Positions 9,903-20,501 of a stretch of 64,000 bases of DNA are shown piece after piece. The DNA is from Endotrypanum monterogeii (taxonomy: Eukaryota > Euglenozoa > Kinetoplastea > Trypanosomatida > Trypanosomatidae), in assembly GCA_000333855.2 (NCBI GenBank), contig CM007346.1, forward strand, positions 63,673 through 127,672. Reading direction: 5' to 3'. Within the stretch, counting starts at the first letter, position 1; each line of letters starts with the position of its first letter. The notes below the pieces were generated by a model, which worked only from the letters and a program-made list of their open reading frames with translations, was not told the DNA's origin and searched no databases. The translations under genes were made by a program, and so were the position numbers.

Positions 9903-10338
9903 TGCAGCCGGACGCACTCACGGACGCACACTTGTACGGCGAGCAGATGCTCCTTCGCTAGTCGATATGCAAGAAAAGATAAGATGATGCAAAGAAAGCG
10001 CGACCTATTTCAGAAGAAGGAGGGGGGAGAGAGGCGTCTATATGCACCGAGTTGAAGGTGATCGATGTATTTTAAAGAAAAAACTCACTCACAAAGCTCA
10101 AACTTATGATGTCCTCCTGAATATTGTCCATCGGAACCTAAAGAGGTGAACCTGTTGTGATGAATGAAGATACCAGAGATACCCGAAGTAAGTAGTAGGA
10201 TAAGGCGTGGGTGGCAGTTTTCGTGTGTGTAATTTGGGGGAGGGGAAGCATTCATTACCGCCAAGACCCACAGCTGGCGTGGATAAAGATATGTTAATAT
10301 GCTGCGGGGTGAAGTGCGCAAGTGAAAACCGACCCAAC
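9903..10338. other. Spacer upstream of FolD
   Basis: No convincing gene. Minus-strand open frames of 85 and 103 codons overlap one another in different frames and show no family resemblance. Confidence 0.35.
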
Positions 10339-10776
10339 TCACCTATAATGGTGCAGAGTCTGCCAAATGCGAGCGCCGCTGCAAACCAACAGCAACCGTG
10401 TCTGAAGAAAAACACGAAGCGACGACATCAATGCCTTTAGCACTCGATCAAATAGTTCGTTCTGGGCGTATAGGAAACAGTGTGAGAATGGTCCCATGTA
10501 CCACAGGAAATGCCTACTGTTTCTAAAAGACTTCTAGGTTTGTCGGGGCGACTGCTGGTGACAACCTGCTGCCATGGATAAGCGATAATAAACCCAAGAA
10601 AACAAATAAAAGGTGAGCAAACACGTCTTGGGTGACTTCGGTATGAATTCACACAACCCGTGAGGCATCACCATCAGTGGCATGGGCCAGCAGAGCTGTG
10701 ATGATCCGTGTTTCGCCACCAACACCACAGAGACAAGTGCAACCATATTTTCTTGTTTCCTATGTTTTGCCATCAT
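10339..10776 (-). pseudogene. Minus-strand frame of about 145 codons interrupted by one TAG; possible decayed small membrane protein
   Basis: A single frame runs from an ATG at 10776 (start MMAKHRKQENMVALVSVVLV) to a TGA at 10341-10339, broken only by one in-frame TAG at about 10534-10536. It includes a hydrophobic stretch TCLLTFYLFSWVYY before the TAG and FLWYMGPFSHCFLY after it. It lies in the sense orientation in a 2 kb gap between genes. A minus-strand CTCTCTCC tract (about 10815-10822) and an AG at about 10782 sit just upstream of the ATG, as for a real trypanosomatid gene. I do not recognise the protein. It could be a real gene with a premature stop, an assembly error, or chance. Confidence 0.25.
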
Positions 10777-11726
10777 GTCCAGCTGGCATAGTGCAAGTGC
10801 GTGGGTGTGTGTGGAGAGAGAGCACAAAAATATCTCCCCATCTCGATTTTATCTGTTTTTTTTTTCACTGCAACTTCCCTCATCGCAATTATTTTTCTTC
10901 AGGTGTGCGTGCCTACGCCCATATTTACTGAGATAATTCTATACAGCACCCTTTTCGCGGCCTAAGAAGAACAAACCTGGATATCTATCACGCGCCCTAC
11001 TCGCTCTCTAGCATAAACAGGATCCCAGTTGATCAAATCATGCGTGTGCATCGACGTGTAATAAAAACAAAGAAAGAAGAGAGCGCCCACACAGAAAGGT
11101 GAAAATCCGACAGATAGCTCCTCGATGTCTGCCCCGTACTGAGTAGGGAAGCAGAGGGGGACGGGGGAGGGAAGGAGGAGTAAGCAAAGCGTCGAAAAAA
11201 AAAAAAACGAAGCCGTCAACCTCTTCATCTTGGAGCCGAAATGCGATGAACAAAAGGAGGGAATGGATCCACCTGGTACGAAGTGGGTGTGTGGGTGTGT
11301 GTGCCTCTTAATGTAAGGTTGCATCTATGAATGTATGCGTGTATGTATATGCGAGTATATATAGATGAATTTATATATGGGTGTGCGTGCGTGCATGTGT
11401 CAAGTGTTGGTTGTGTGTTCCGTTTTCCTGGTCAGAATGATCTCTCCGTGTTGCGACCTCAGCATGTACTCCATCGTAAGATGCGCACCTCGTTGTATCA
11501 AACCAATGAACTACACAAGGAGAAACGACAACAAATCAAAATTGTCCGGAGGTGAGGGACACATACTTGTGCATCTATGTAGCGGCCAAACGTGGACAAC
11601 ACGTCAAGGAGGAGCGTGTTCCTTTAACAGCCCAAGCTGGCCACAGCTGTAAAGGTGTAAAGGAAATATAAATAAACAAACAAAAAAAAAATGCCCTCCT
11701 GACTCAGCGTCGAGCCAGAATCTGCT
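10777..11726. other. 3' flank of the cyclin gene
   Basis: Contains plus-strand T-rich runs (10857-10867) and G/T-rich short repeats with many TATAT/GTGTAT words at about 11280-11400. There is an A-run at 11200-11211. No protein-like frame is convincing. Confidence 0.4.
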
Positions 11727-13205
11727 TTAAAGGTAAGGAAACAGAATGGATGAATGAATCAAACTCACAGCGTGGCGCTCTGGCTGGGCGTAAATTTGTT
11801 TCACTAGATTCCCCGGACCACGCTCGATGTTGTTCTTTTGCAGGGCAGCGTACAACACTGGAAGCAAGAGGCGCACCGGTTCGCTTAGCTCGCCCGTAGC
11901 GAGGCGAGCAGCGCGCCGACTGCAGTGTAATGCCGCAGCCGCCAGGTACGATTGTTTGTACTGGCCGTGGTACGTATGGATGGAGAGAGAGGCGATAAGG
12001 TACTCCAGCAGGCGACGCTGCTCCGGAGACGCAGGTGGATCTTGGTGAAGCAGAAGCGCCTCGCTGAAGTGGTGGAGTGTGGAGATAGTCATGTCGAACT
12101 GCAGTGTCTCCACAATCTCTTCCTCAGTCTTCATTATGTCCTCTTGCGGCAGCTTCATCTTGAGTGCAACGAAATGTGGGTCCAGCGTCGGCCACGAGTG
12201 ATCGCACTTCGAGGCCAGCAGCAACGATGACATGCTGTACAGTCGCAGCTCTTCTTTGGGTATGCTGCGAATCGCTAGAAAGCGGTCAAGGAGCGCCACT
12301 GCAAGATAGTACGTGTCGAGGGAGAGTGGTATGCCGCAGAATATTGTGAAAATGAAAACTTCCTCGCAGACACGTGCACGGACACATTGCGGGGGCATTT
12401 CTTGTTTCGGCGGGTACACCATCGAGCTTTGCGAGCGCTCATCCCTGTCGATCAGATCGTCTAGTACTGTCTGGTAATAAGCCCCAGAGAAGCTGAAGGA
12501 TCCGAATAGCTGGTGCACCTTGTCCCGCAACGCGGTCCAGAGGGCTAGCGAATCTACGGGGTCCTTCTGGGAATGCGACCGCAGCCATTCCTCCACCAAC
12601 GCCCGATTGTTTGGACCCATCTGAAAAGCCAATCGGTGTACATAGCTCATCGACAACGGCTCCTGCAACCGCGCCGCCAGCAGCACCCTCTCCTTCAGCT
12701 CCATCAGCGTCAGCTCCGTTCCCTGTAAGAGCACGTGACGTTGGCGCGTAAGGATGGCAACGAGCATATCACCCAGCCTACTGGAGTGGTCTTGCAGGAC
12801 GCTGCACACCTTGGAAAGATGAACAACTGCTTGTTCATCAGCACGCCGGAGGATCTGGTGGAAAAATTGTTCTACATGGGCGCCGGTAAGGATGTAGCGA
12901 CGACTCAACAGCTCTGCCTCGTCGTCTAGGTCGCGCACAAAATAGTCCCGTATGCACTGCTGAACCATCCTGAATGTCAGCAGCTCTGCGGGCCTCTTCA
13001 GCAACTTCTCCGACTGCTGCTTGGCTATCACGTAGAGGGGCATGCGCAGCACCGCCTGCGAGCAATCGAGGGTCGTACCACGTAGCGGCATCCTGAGCCT
13101 CGATTGCGATGAAACATCGAGTGGAACAGTGCAGTCAACTGGCCGTGCTGGCGCAGTGACAGCCCTCACGGTCCTGCTCTGATTCGCTTGCGCTGACGCC
13201 GACAT
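11727..13205 (-). CDS. Cyclin (mitotic B-type-like), 492 aa
   Basis: Regulatory partner of a cyclin-dependent kinase. The cyclin box lies at about residues 280-375: ARVCEEVFIFTIFCGIPLSL, LAVALLDRFLAI, LLLASKCDHSWPTLDPHF (with the conserved Lys of ASK), then EEEIVETLQFDMTISTLHHF, which enters the second cyclin fold (about 380-475, with SYLAAAALHCSR). The 270-residue N-terminal extension has no recognised motif and no clear destruction box. Trypanosomatids have several B-like cyclins (CYC3, CYC6 and CYC8 in T. brucei); I cannot say which this is. The ATG at 13205 is used because the ten codons upstream begin with GTG. Confidence 0.8.
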   Translation of the reverse strand: MSASAQANQSRTVRAVTAPARPVDCTVPLDVSSQSRLRMPLRGTTLDCSQAVLRMPLYVIAKQQSEKLLKRPAELLTFRMVQQCIRDYFVRDLDDEAELLSRRYILTGAHVEQFFHQILRRADEQAVVHLSKVCSVLQDHSSRLGDMLVAILTRQRHVLLQGTELTLMELKERVLLAARLQEPLSMSYVHRLAFQMGPNNRALVEEWLRSHSQKDPVDSLALWTALRDKVHQLFGSFSFSGAYYQTVLDDLIDRDERSQSSMVYPPKQEMPPQCVRARVCEEVFIFTIFCGIPLSLDTYYLAVALLDRFLAIRSIPKEELRLYSMSSLLLASKCDHSWPTLDPHFVALKMKLPQEDIMKTEEEIVETLQFDMTISTLHHFSEALLLHQDPPASPEQRRLLEYLIASLSIHTYHGQYKQSYLAAAALHCSRRAARLATGELSEPVRLLLPVLYAALQKNNIERGPGNLVKQIYAQPERHAVSLIHSSILFPYL

Positions 13206-14428
13206 ATGGTGAATTTTGATCAGCCAATGATGCACGCTGCTTTCCTCCGTGAACTAATAAAAAGAAAGCGGTAACACTATTATTGAACCTCGGTGGTAGC
13301 GCGTGCGTGGGTCGAGAAGAGAAGCGAGAGAGGAGGTGTGTGGGTGAGAAGGCGAGGCACCGTCTGAGTCGCCAACGCTGAGCCCTCGCCGCCTTTCACT
13401 TTTCTTTGTGAAAAACTACGCCTTTCTAGCACCGCATAACGCATATTTCAGTCGCAGTGTGCGCACGTGTGGGCATACACATATACACACACACATATAT
13501 GTATACGTGTGGGAAATAGAACACGAGTAAAAACAGCGAAAGTTTGAGAAGTTCAAGTAGAGCTCGACGTTACCCCATTGCGCCGAAGTGTGTTCCCCCG
13601 TTCAATACTCCTCTGTGCAAACATCACCAGACATATATATTTTTGTGTGTGCGACCACCCCATTTCCACTTCTCCAGCTCACTATTGGCCTACATGAAAA
13701 AAAGATAAATGGGAGAAGTGGGACGGCAACGATTACCTTACAGGATGAGGCACTCGCGAGGAAGGGAGCGAAGGGCGCAAAGCAGTTCACTTTATTTCTG
13801 TGGCGCAAATCAGCAACTACACTGCGAAAGAGCATTTGGCGATATAGAGGTGGTGCGTGTAGTGCACAGCTCCACCAATAGGGAATCGAAAAATATAAAA
13901 AAATGGAAATAGTAGTGCCAGAGTTCGTCGAGAAAGGGTAACAAAAGGATGAAGAGATGGAGGGCGCGGTTCGCTAACTCAGAACGCTCTGTGGTCAAAA
14001 AACGAAGGCGCAAACACACGCGAGAAGGCTGTCACCAACAACACCATGTAGAGAAACATTCAGTGCGGCGACTCATGACGAAGGGACCATTATATTCCTG
14101 AGACACGCCACCACCCCCCTCCTCCCTCCCTCCCTTCCTTCCTTGCCTGGTCTGTAACCTGATCGACAGTGTATCACACTGTGGCTAATAACAGGATCAA
14201 GACAATCCCGTTTTATATTTGGGACTGTCAGGGAAACAGATGTGCGCACACGATGCGCACCACTCCTCCCCCCCCCCACCCACCCTCCCTTCCTGTGGAC
14301 GAGAGGGAAGTCCCAGGTGCAGAGCTGTGAGGATGAAAGCCTTGGTGCATCAACTCTCCCGCATTCCTTTTTGCATCAGACTCTGCGCTTGACCCCAATG
14401 TGTAGTATCCCACCTAGTGCACGTGAAG
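13206..14428. other. Spacer between cyclin and nucleoside-hydrolase-like genes
   Basis: Purine-rich plus strand at 13257-13345 gives pyrimidine tracts on the coding strand just upstream of the cyclin. An AC/TATAT cluster lies at 13478-13505, and a plus-strand TCCC/TTCC run at 14115-14144. No gene seen. Confidence 0.45.
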
Positions 14429-15454
14429 CTACACCAGCGAAAGTGCGTTCACACGGAGCAGGTGACTAAAAAAAATTCCAGTGTCCGCACGCAAAACGAC
14501 ACGTATGGGCACCCCGGAGGAGGGACGGTAGGACTCACCATCGATTTCCTGTGACGAGGAGTGCTTCACTCGCACAGGGATTGAGGTAAATACGATCGTT
14601 TGCTGAACTTGCGCATCAGTTGCATAGACGGCTGTCATCAAACCTACTGTAGTCCTTCTTTTCTTGTCAACTTCTTGGTAGTACCATTGAAGTCCCGACG
14701 ACACGTCCGTTACGCTCTTTGACGTCGAAGGTGGCTTTGAAACGATAGATGCAAAGGCGTCCTCAGTCCACTCTAAAGTCGTGTCGATGGGAGTCAGCGT
14801 CACCGGCCGCCCATGTGAAGCGGAGAGAACATAATCTGCCGCCGAGGAGTCTAGAAAAAAATTTATTTCCGCCTTTGTGCTGAGAGAGGAGAGGTACTTG
14901 GCGTCGCCGAGCGCATTGAATGCACCACCGGCTACGAAGATGTGGTCAACGTTAGAGCGACGCACCGGGTACTCTTTCAAAAAATTTGCCGCCTCGGTGC
15001 ATGGGCCGACAATCACAAACTTGACAACCTGCCTCGATAACATCTGATCGAGGGCAGAAACAAAACTTTCGGCGGAGGTCTTCGAGCCATATACCGGGAC
15101 CGTCTTTGTGTAGCCTTCCGCTTTGAGTGCACTTAAGATGGCTTCGACTTTTGCAGGTTCTGAGAGCAGCTTCCCGCCATAAATAGCGTTGCTGTTCAGG
15201 ACAATCATGCCGATGACAACGTCGCGGCGTTGAGCAAGATAACGGATGACCTGCAAGTTGTACGGCGTGCCGTCCGAGAACAGAACAATGGGCACAATGG
15301 TTGACGTCCTTCCCCCAGTCCGCCCGAACGCGTAAATGACTAGCAGCAGCAAGGAAATGGAGTAGCAGGCGAACGCCACGAGCTTAATGAATTTGACCTT
15401 GCGCGGCTGCGGCAACTCGCGCCAGGTCTTGTAGTACTCATTTAGCTGATCCAT
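14429..15454 (-). CDS. Membrane-anchored nucleoside hydrolase-like protein, probable pseudoenzyme
   Basis: 341 aa with the fold pattern of inosine-uridine nucleoside hydrolases. A short N-terminal cytosolic-type segment is followed by one hydrophobic anchor (about 22-44, KLVAFACYSISLLLLVIYAF). Family landmarks: KFVIVGPCTEAANFLKEYP (145-163), HIFVAGGAFNALGD (171-184), AEINFFLDSSAADYVL (195-210) and GRPVTLTPIDTT (215-226). The N-terminal DxDxGxDD motif that binds calcium and ribose reads LFSDGTPYN (58-66), and the later DVTH is IDTTLEW, so the catalytic Asp set and His are gone. Purine salvage enzymes of this family are active in Leishmania; this copy probably binds or signals rather than hydrolyses. 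The single anchor suggests an ER, surface or endosomal location. Confidence 0.75.
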   Translation of the reverse strand: MDQLNEYYKTWRELPQPRKVKFIKLVAFACYSISLLLLVIYAFGRTGGRTSTIVPIVLFSDGTPYNLQVIRYLAQRRDVVIGMIVLNSNAIYGGKLLSEPAKVEAILSALKAEGYTKTVPVYGSKTSAESFVSALDQMLSRQVVKFVIVGPCTEAANFLKEYPVRRSNVDHIFVAGGAFNALGDAKYLSSLSTKAEINFFLDSSAADYVLSASHGRPVTLTPIDTTLEWTEDAFASIVSKPPSTSKSVTDVSSGLQWYYQEVDKKRRTTVGLMTAVYATDAQVQQTIVFTSIPVRVKHSSSQEIDGESYRPSSGVPIRVVLRADTGIFFSHLLRVNALSLV

Positions 15455-16730
15455 TGTTCTTGCTTACCCTCGCCACCCTAGCTCAACCGCTCAGGTATCG
15501 GTGTCAGTGTATACCGAGAGAAGGCAAGAACTAAATATATATTTATGTGGGCGAGACGATCCTCACTAGACCAGAAAGAGGATTCACCGTAAACTATATG
15601 GAAAGAATGCGAGAATAGGTCAGGGTGAAAAAAAAATTCAAGTTCAACGACGGTAACCGGAGGCGGGCGATGTCTCGAACGTTACGAGGCACGGAAAAGA
15701 CACCGTTGCAACAAATCAAAACGTTGACAGGTCGTTTGTGCCTCTCCCCGAGCTTGTCGCCGATGTACGCTAGATAAGAAAGCTAAATAGCGTCAGTTGG
15801 AGAAGTGCACAGAGGTGAGGAGTCGTTTAAGCAGCAGCAGCAGCAGCAACCCGTTACGGCAACAGAAGTGGTTAATCCCCTTTCTACCAGACCCATCAAA
15901 AAAGGGGGCCACACACAAAAAAAAAAAACGAGAAGCGGGCAGGAGGGGGAAGGAAAATGGAGAGTGGTAAGCAGAGGTAAACGCACGCCCGATACGAAGC
16001 AGGCAGCAGGGAGTTGTGATGTGAACCACGGAGAGAGAAAAAGCGGTAAAACATGTATCGATAAGGCAATTGACAAGAAAGCGTGGGGGAGAAAAGCTGA
16101 CATGGATACATGGCGAGGCTTGAAACAAGAAAGACAAGGTCAGCATTAGAAAAAAAAAAAACCGCTTGATGACGGCCACCTCCCTCCGGAAAGGGAGGTC
16201 ACCCACTCCTTTTCCCCATTCGCATGCTGCTCGACAGAACAGCCTCACCTCCCACACACCCTGACCATTTGCCTAGTGCACCAGCAAGACACCTTCTCAA
16301 AGGTGCCCCCCCCCCTTTTTTCACTGCCAGAGCGCCGTATCTGTGTGTACGTGCATGCGCGTGTGAAAATTTAAATATTTTTCTTTTTGCGCCATTTCTA
16401 ATCGTCGATTGTCGCAAAATAAAATATAAAAAAAAAAATTGGGGGGCAATCAACAAGCAACAAGAAATGTATGCCCGAGGTCAAAGCAATGAATGAGCAA
16501 TGCGACAAACTGTAATAGCCTTAATACAGGGAATGGGCGCGGACGGGGCGGGCCGGAGGAACACATGGGGAGCTGGGAAAACGAAGTTAAGGAGCCCGAA
16601 TACGCAATGGGCAGTGTCACCCCCCTGCCCCAACTCCCGTATCACTTCTGGTGACCCACACCAGTAAGAACAGATTCATACAACCCAGAACGAAGCCCAC
16701 AGACAGAATCACTCTGGGGCACATGCATCA
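15455..16730. other. Spacer between nucleoside-hydrolase-like gene and Vps52
   Basis: A-rich runs at 15630-15638, 15918-15927 and 16149-16160 are T-tracts on the coding strand. A CAG array (about 15832-15849) and C/T runs (16307-16321) occur. No protein-like frame is convincing. Confidence 0.4.
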
Positions 16731-19492
16731 TCACTTGACGATGGAAGCGTCGATGGTGCTGGAGGAGAAACTCCGCATATGAAGAAGAATGTTGTGGTTG
16801 GACACGACAAGCGTGCGTAGGGGCCGCTGCGCAAACGCGAGCGGCTCTAACTCGATTGCTGTGGAGATGACCTTTAAAAACTCGGTATTGCACACAAGAC
16901 ACTCCATGCAAACCTGCGCAATCACCTCGTTCGCTAGTTGTGTGTTGTAAATGACAGACATCAGCCGTGCTCGAAAGGCATCCAGCGCCCACTTCCATGA
17001 GAGAAGGAAGTTGTCTGCTATGTGAAGCAGCTCAGCCGGCGGCACCTCCTGCTCCCCTCGCGCAACCTTGACAAAATCACTAAAATACATACACAACACA
17101 TCATCCACCACACGAGCGCGGTACGTGTCATACATTTCACGTAGCTGAGCAAAATCGAAACGATCTGCCAGTGTGAGACCACCCTGTTCCTTGCCGGGAA
17201 AGACAGCACACTGTGCAGCAGTCCACATGTAATGTATTTGATTTAGCACGTACGCCTTGCACATCACAGCGGCTTCGCTGCTGTTCTCTGCGGAAGGCGA
17301 CACAGTTGTAGAAGAGGGGATGGTAGTGACAATGCGCTCTGCGATCTCCTCGATATAATGAATTACCTGCACACGCAAGAAGTCGACATTTCCGACGAGC
17401 TCGACAAAACGATTCTGACTCTCTGCAGTATCTGCCTCATCTTCCTCTGCCATCATCTCGACAGCACGCTGGCGAAGCTCCGCATGCGCCTGTTCCTCTG
17501 ACGAAACGTTGGCACCCGCCTCGACCAATCGCGTCGGCACCTCGTATCCGGCCGCGTGTACAAATGAGTCCACCAAGCGACCAGGGGACGCTGCCTCGTC
17601 ACCGTCATCAGCACCCATCACAGTATCCGCGGAGTCCCCTCCAGATGACGGAGAAGACGACGAGGATCGATACCGTGGCTGCTGCGATGCCCTATTTACA
17701 GTATCCCCGGCCACCAGTCGCTCCTCGGTCAACACTGTCCCTAGTGCGATCCCCAGCAAAGTACACGAAAGCTCTGTGTAGTTTCGCACGAGCGGGTGCA
17801 CTGTTGCAATGCGCTCTGCAACTGTGCGCAGGTGCGCTGTGACCGCTGCAAGCGAGTTAACATTCGCACAGCGGAGGGCGACGAGGTGTGTGTCAAATGT
17901 ACGCTTGAAACTTGGCCACAGGAGCACCAACAGCGAGTCGAAGAACGGGTCCAGACACGCACCCGTCGAACGGTCTTCATATAAAAGCGATACTCGTGGC
18001 AGAGCCGAATGAGCATCAACAAACCGTACAAGTCGTCCCTGGCACAGTGGTTCACACTGGTGTTGGGGTAGCGGCTTAGAAGTTGCCGCACATTCCCGGG
18101 TGACTCCAACAGGACCACCTCGGAAACATAGTCGATAATGAACTGAAGCGTCGGCTGAAAAACGTCCACGTAGACGGACATGTCGCCGGCAAAGAACTCA
18201 AAGGCGAAGAGGTACTCGTGTGTGACTGCGTCGCTGAGGAGTTGCAGCACAGACCGCAGCGTCTCCTCGTACGAGTGCTCGCGACCAGCTGCTCTCTCCA
18301 AAGTGGGGATCAGAGGCGGCGCCAAGAACCGTGCGAGAATCTCACCTCGTTTGCCGAGCTGGAACACTTTTCCGTCAGCCGTCCGTCCTCTGTTATGCAT
18401 GTTTGTTACACTTGGCAGTGCGTACACAATCTCTGGCGCGCCTGCCTGTGCCCGGGTGAGGCCACTCAGGAAGGTGCTGCCCACTGAGCCCAGGGAGATG
18501 TTTGCCGTGGTGTTATACTCCATCGCATTGAGTGTCAAGATATACCCCTGAATCTTGTGGAGGTACAAGGAGGACATGATGAGGCAGTATTGCTGCCGGA
18601 ACTCATTATAAATTGCACATGTAATGCGATAGGGCAGTAAGGCTCGATTGTCTCTATCCTCCATGGCCCCGCTAACTTGTGTGTGTTGCAGCAGCGGCGG
18701 GGCGGAGCGTAAGAAGTGAACAAAGACGGCGTACTGCTTCAGGTTATTTTCCTGTTGAATACACACGTTTGTCTTGGGCGTCGTTAGCACCCTCAGCTTA
18801 CGGGAAAGATAATCACGTGCCTTTATGCAAGCAAACACAGTAACGCTGTCGAGTATACTAAGCAGCTCTGTGTAGATGCTGAACTCCGTTAGTGACATGG
18901 GCAATTCTCGACTGGAACGACGGCAGTGCGCGCCGTTTCCAGTAGCGAGTGACGCGCATGTTCCGCTTCGCTCAGAGGTATCGGATTGCTGAGGCTTCCA
19001 TGTTTCCTTTCGGTAGTTCAAGTATTTGAGCAACTCACGTAGCGTCAGCTGGAAAATCATACCCAACTCTCCCTCATTTGTATGCGTAACTATCTGCACC
19101 AACTCGGGTGGTACAACGAGGGAGGAGATAGCGGCCCACAGGACCTGCTCCGTTGCGCGTGTGTTGGTGAGCTCAACCGAAGTCTTAGCCAGCGCCTCGC
19201 GCACCTCACCAATGTCGTTCTGAATACGATCCAGTTGTTGAATGAATTTCTCCAATACAGTCTCCATATCACCCAGCACTGCCACGCATTCCTTCAGCGA
19301 CACATGAAGCGAGGAAACCCATTCCCCTTTCTCCACAAGGAAAGACTGCACAAAGTCGGTGCACACATCCTGCAGGGTTTTACGGGAGTTGGGTTCGTCA
19401 AACCGCTCGCTGGTGTTGATGTTCGCCTCCACAAAACTGTCGGTAAGATCGATGGTCGCCAAATCGTCGAGGTCGCATTCTTTCAAATCCAT
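16731..19492 (-). CDS. VPS52: Vps52, GARP/EARP tethering complex subunit, interrupted by a frameshift
   Basis: Subunit of the Golgi-associated retrograde tether for endosome-derived vesicles. The first frame (ATG at 19492, MDLKECDLDDLATIDLTDSF) carries the helical N-terminus and Vps52 core: VLWAAISSLVVPPELVQIV, then GEILARFLAPPLIPTLE and THEYLFAFEFFAGD. It loses homology after YRFYMKTVRR, adds about 57 unrelated codons and stops at 17741. Homology resumes in another frame with CLDPFFDSLLVLLWPSFKRT and continues through LVRNYTELSCTL to a stop at 16731. The shift falls at the GGG of the coding strand (17962-17964); one extra base there would give a single frame of 921 codons, near the family's usual length with a serine-rich insert. 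A homopolymer sequencing error or a genuine mutation are both possible. Confidence 0.85.
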
Positions 19493-20356
19493 CCTACTTC
19501 GTAGGCGCCGCAAGGACTCACTTTTTTTTTTTATGTCAAGCAAAGTCTCCTTCCTCTATACGATCGCGTCCTCGCCAGCGACCGCTTGTCGTTTTCCCTC
19601 CCTCCCTTTGATGTCCTTCAAGATCTTTTTTTTTGTATGTTAATTTATTTGAAGCTACGCTGTGCGCAGAGAGGTTTACGTGCTCATATGCAAGTATTCG
19701 AGGGTACCTCTTCAGACTTCTTCCCTCCTTTCCGTACGCGGGTGCGCGTAGCGCGTGCGTCGATCTTGCGTTGACCCTGCGTCTGCGCACAAACGCGCTC
19801 CACCACTCTGCGGAACACAGAAGTAGTGGATGGTAATGGACGAAGGGGGGGGAGAAAAAAAGAAGACGAGATAAAAATGAGTGAAAGGGTTTTGAAGGTG
19901 TGATGAGGGATGGGAGAAAGTCGTCATAGCTTGCGATACCACGTCACACCTGGAAGAAACCAAATGAGGAAGAGACAAGAGCGTGCGTGCCTGCTTAGTT
20001 GGGGGGTGGAGGGGAAGAGACTAGGAAAGTGACCAGTGCATCCCCTCGCTGGAACCGTCTGATACCATCCCAATAAAACCAACACACAGACACATACACA
20101 CCTCCCCTGTGCAGCTCGTGCCATCTCTTTGTCTCTATGAAAAAGTGCACTCGCATACCTCTCGTATACACCGCACTTGTGCGGTCTCCTATCCACCACG
20201 TAGGCTTTGGAAAACGCGAGGAGGAGGGGGGGGGAGGCATACGCTTAGGTGCAGGCGCGTGTGATGCCAAAAAAAAAAAGAACAGTGACACAACTGCTTA
20301 GGGAGCCTCCACCATCGATCTCCTTGTGCTGGAACGATGCGTCTTTCGGTGGCATG

Positions 20357-20405
<49 letters not shown>

Positions 20406-20501
20406 GGAGCATGAAGGCCGACGATAACTCCTCTGCTTTCGCATTTCCACCTGCCCTGCTTTCGTCTTTTTGTGCCTTGCACGGTTTGATTGAAGGATCC
20501 T
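19493..20501. other. Spacer between Vps52 and the 1,823-residue gene
   Basis: Holds a plus-strand T-run (19521-19532) immediately upstream of the Vps52 ATG and a purine-rich plus strand at 19843-19920 (the best coding-strand pyrimidine tract). It also has a perfect 44 bp GT repeat at 20360-20403 in what should be the 3' UTR of the next gene. Confidence 0.5.
20360..20403. repeat. (GT)n microsatellite, about 22 units
   Basis: Uninterrupted alternating G and T over 44 bp on the plus strand, about 100 bp beyond the stop codon of the 1,823-residue gene. Confidence 0.95.

Noticed and set aside
10335..10350. AG/GTGAGT on the minus strand, a perfect 5' splice-site consensus, next to the end of the one-stop frame.
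   Set aside because: Cis introns are known in only a handful of trypanosomatid genes and no matching acceptor with continuing homology was found.
17741..17930. Overlap of two minus-strand genes of 600 and 399 codons.
   Set aside because: Both parts belong to one Vps52 protein separated by a frameshift; the overlap is an artefact of out-of-frame reading.
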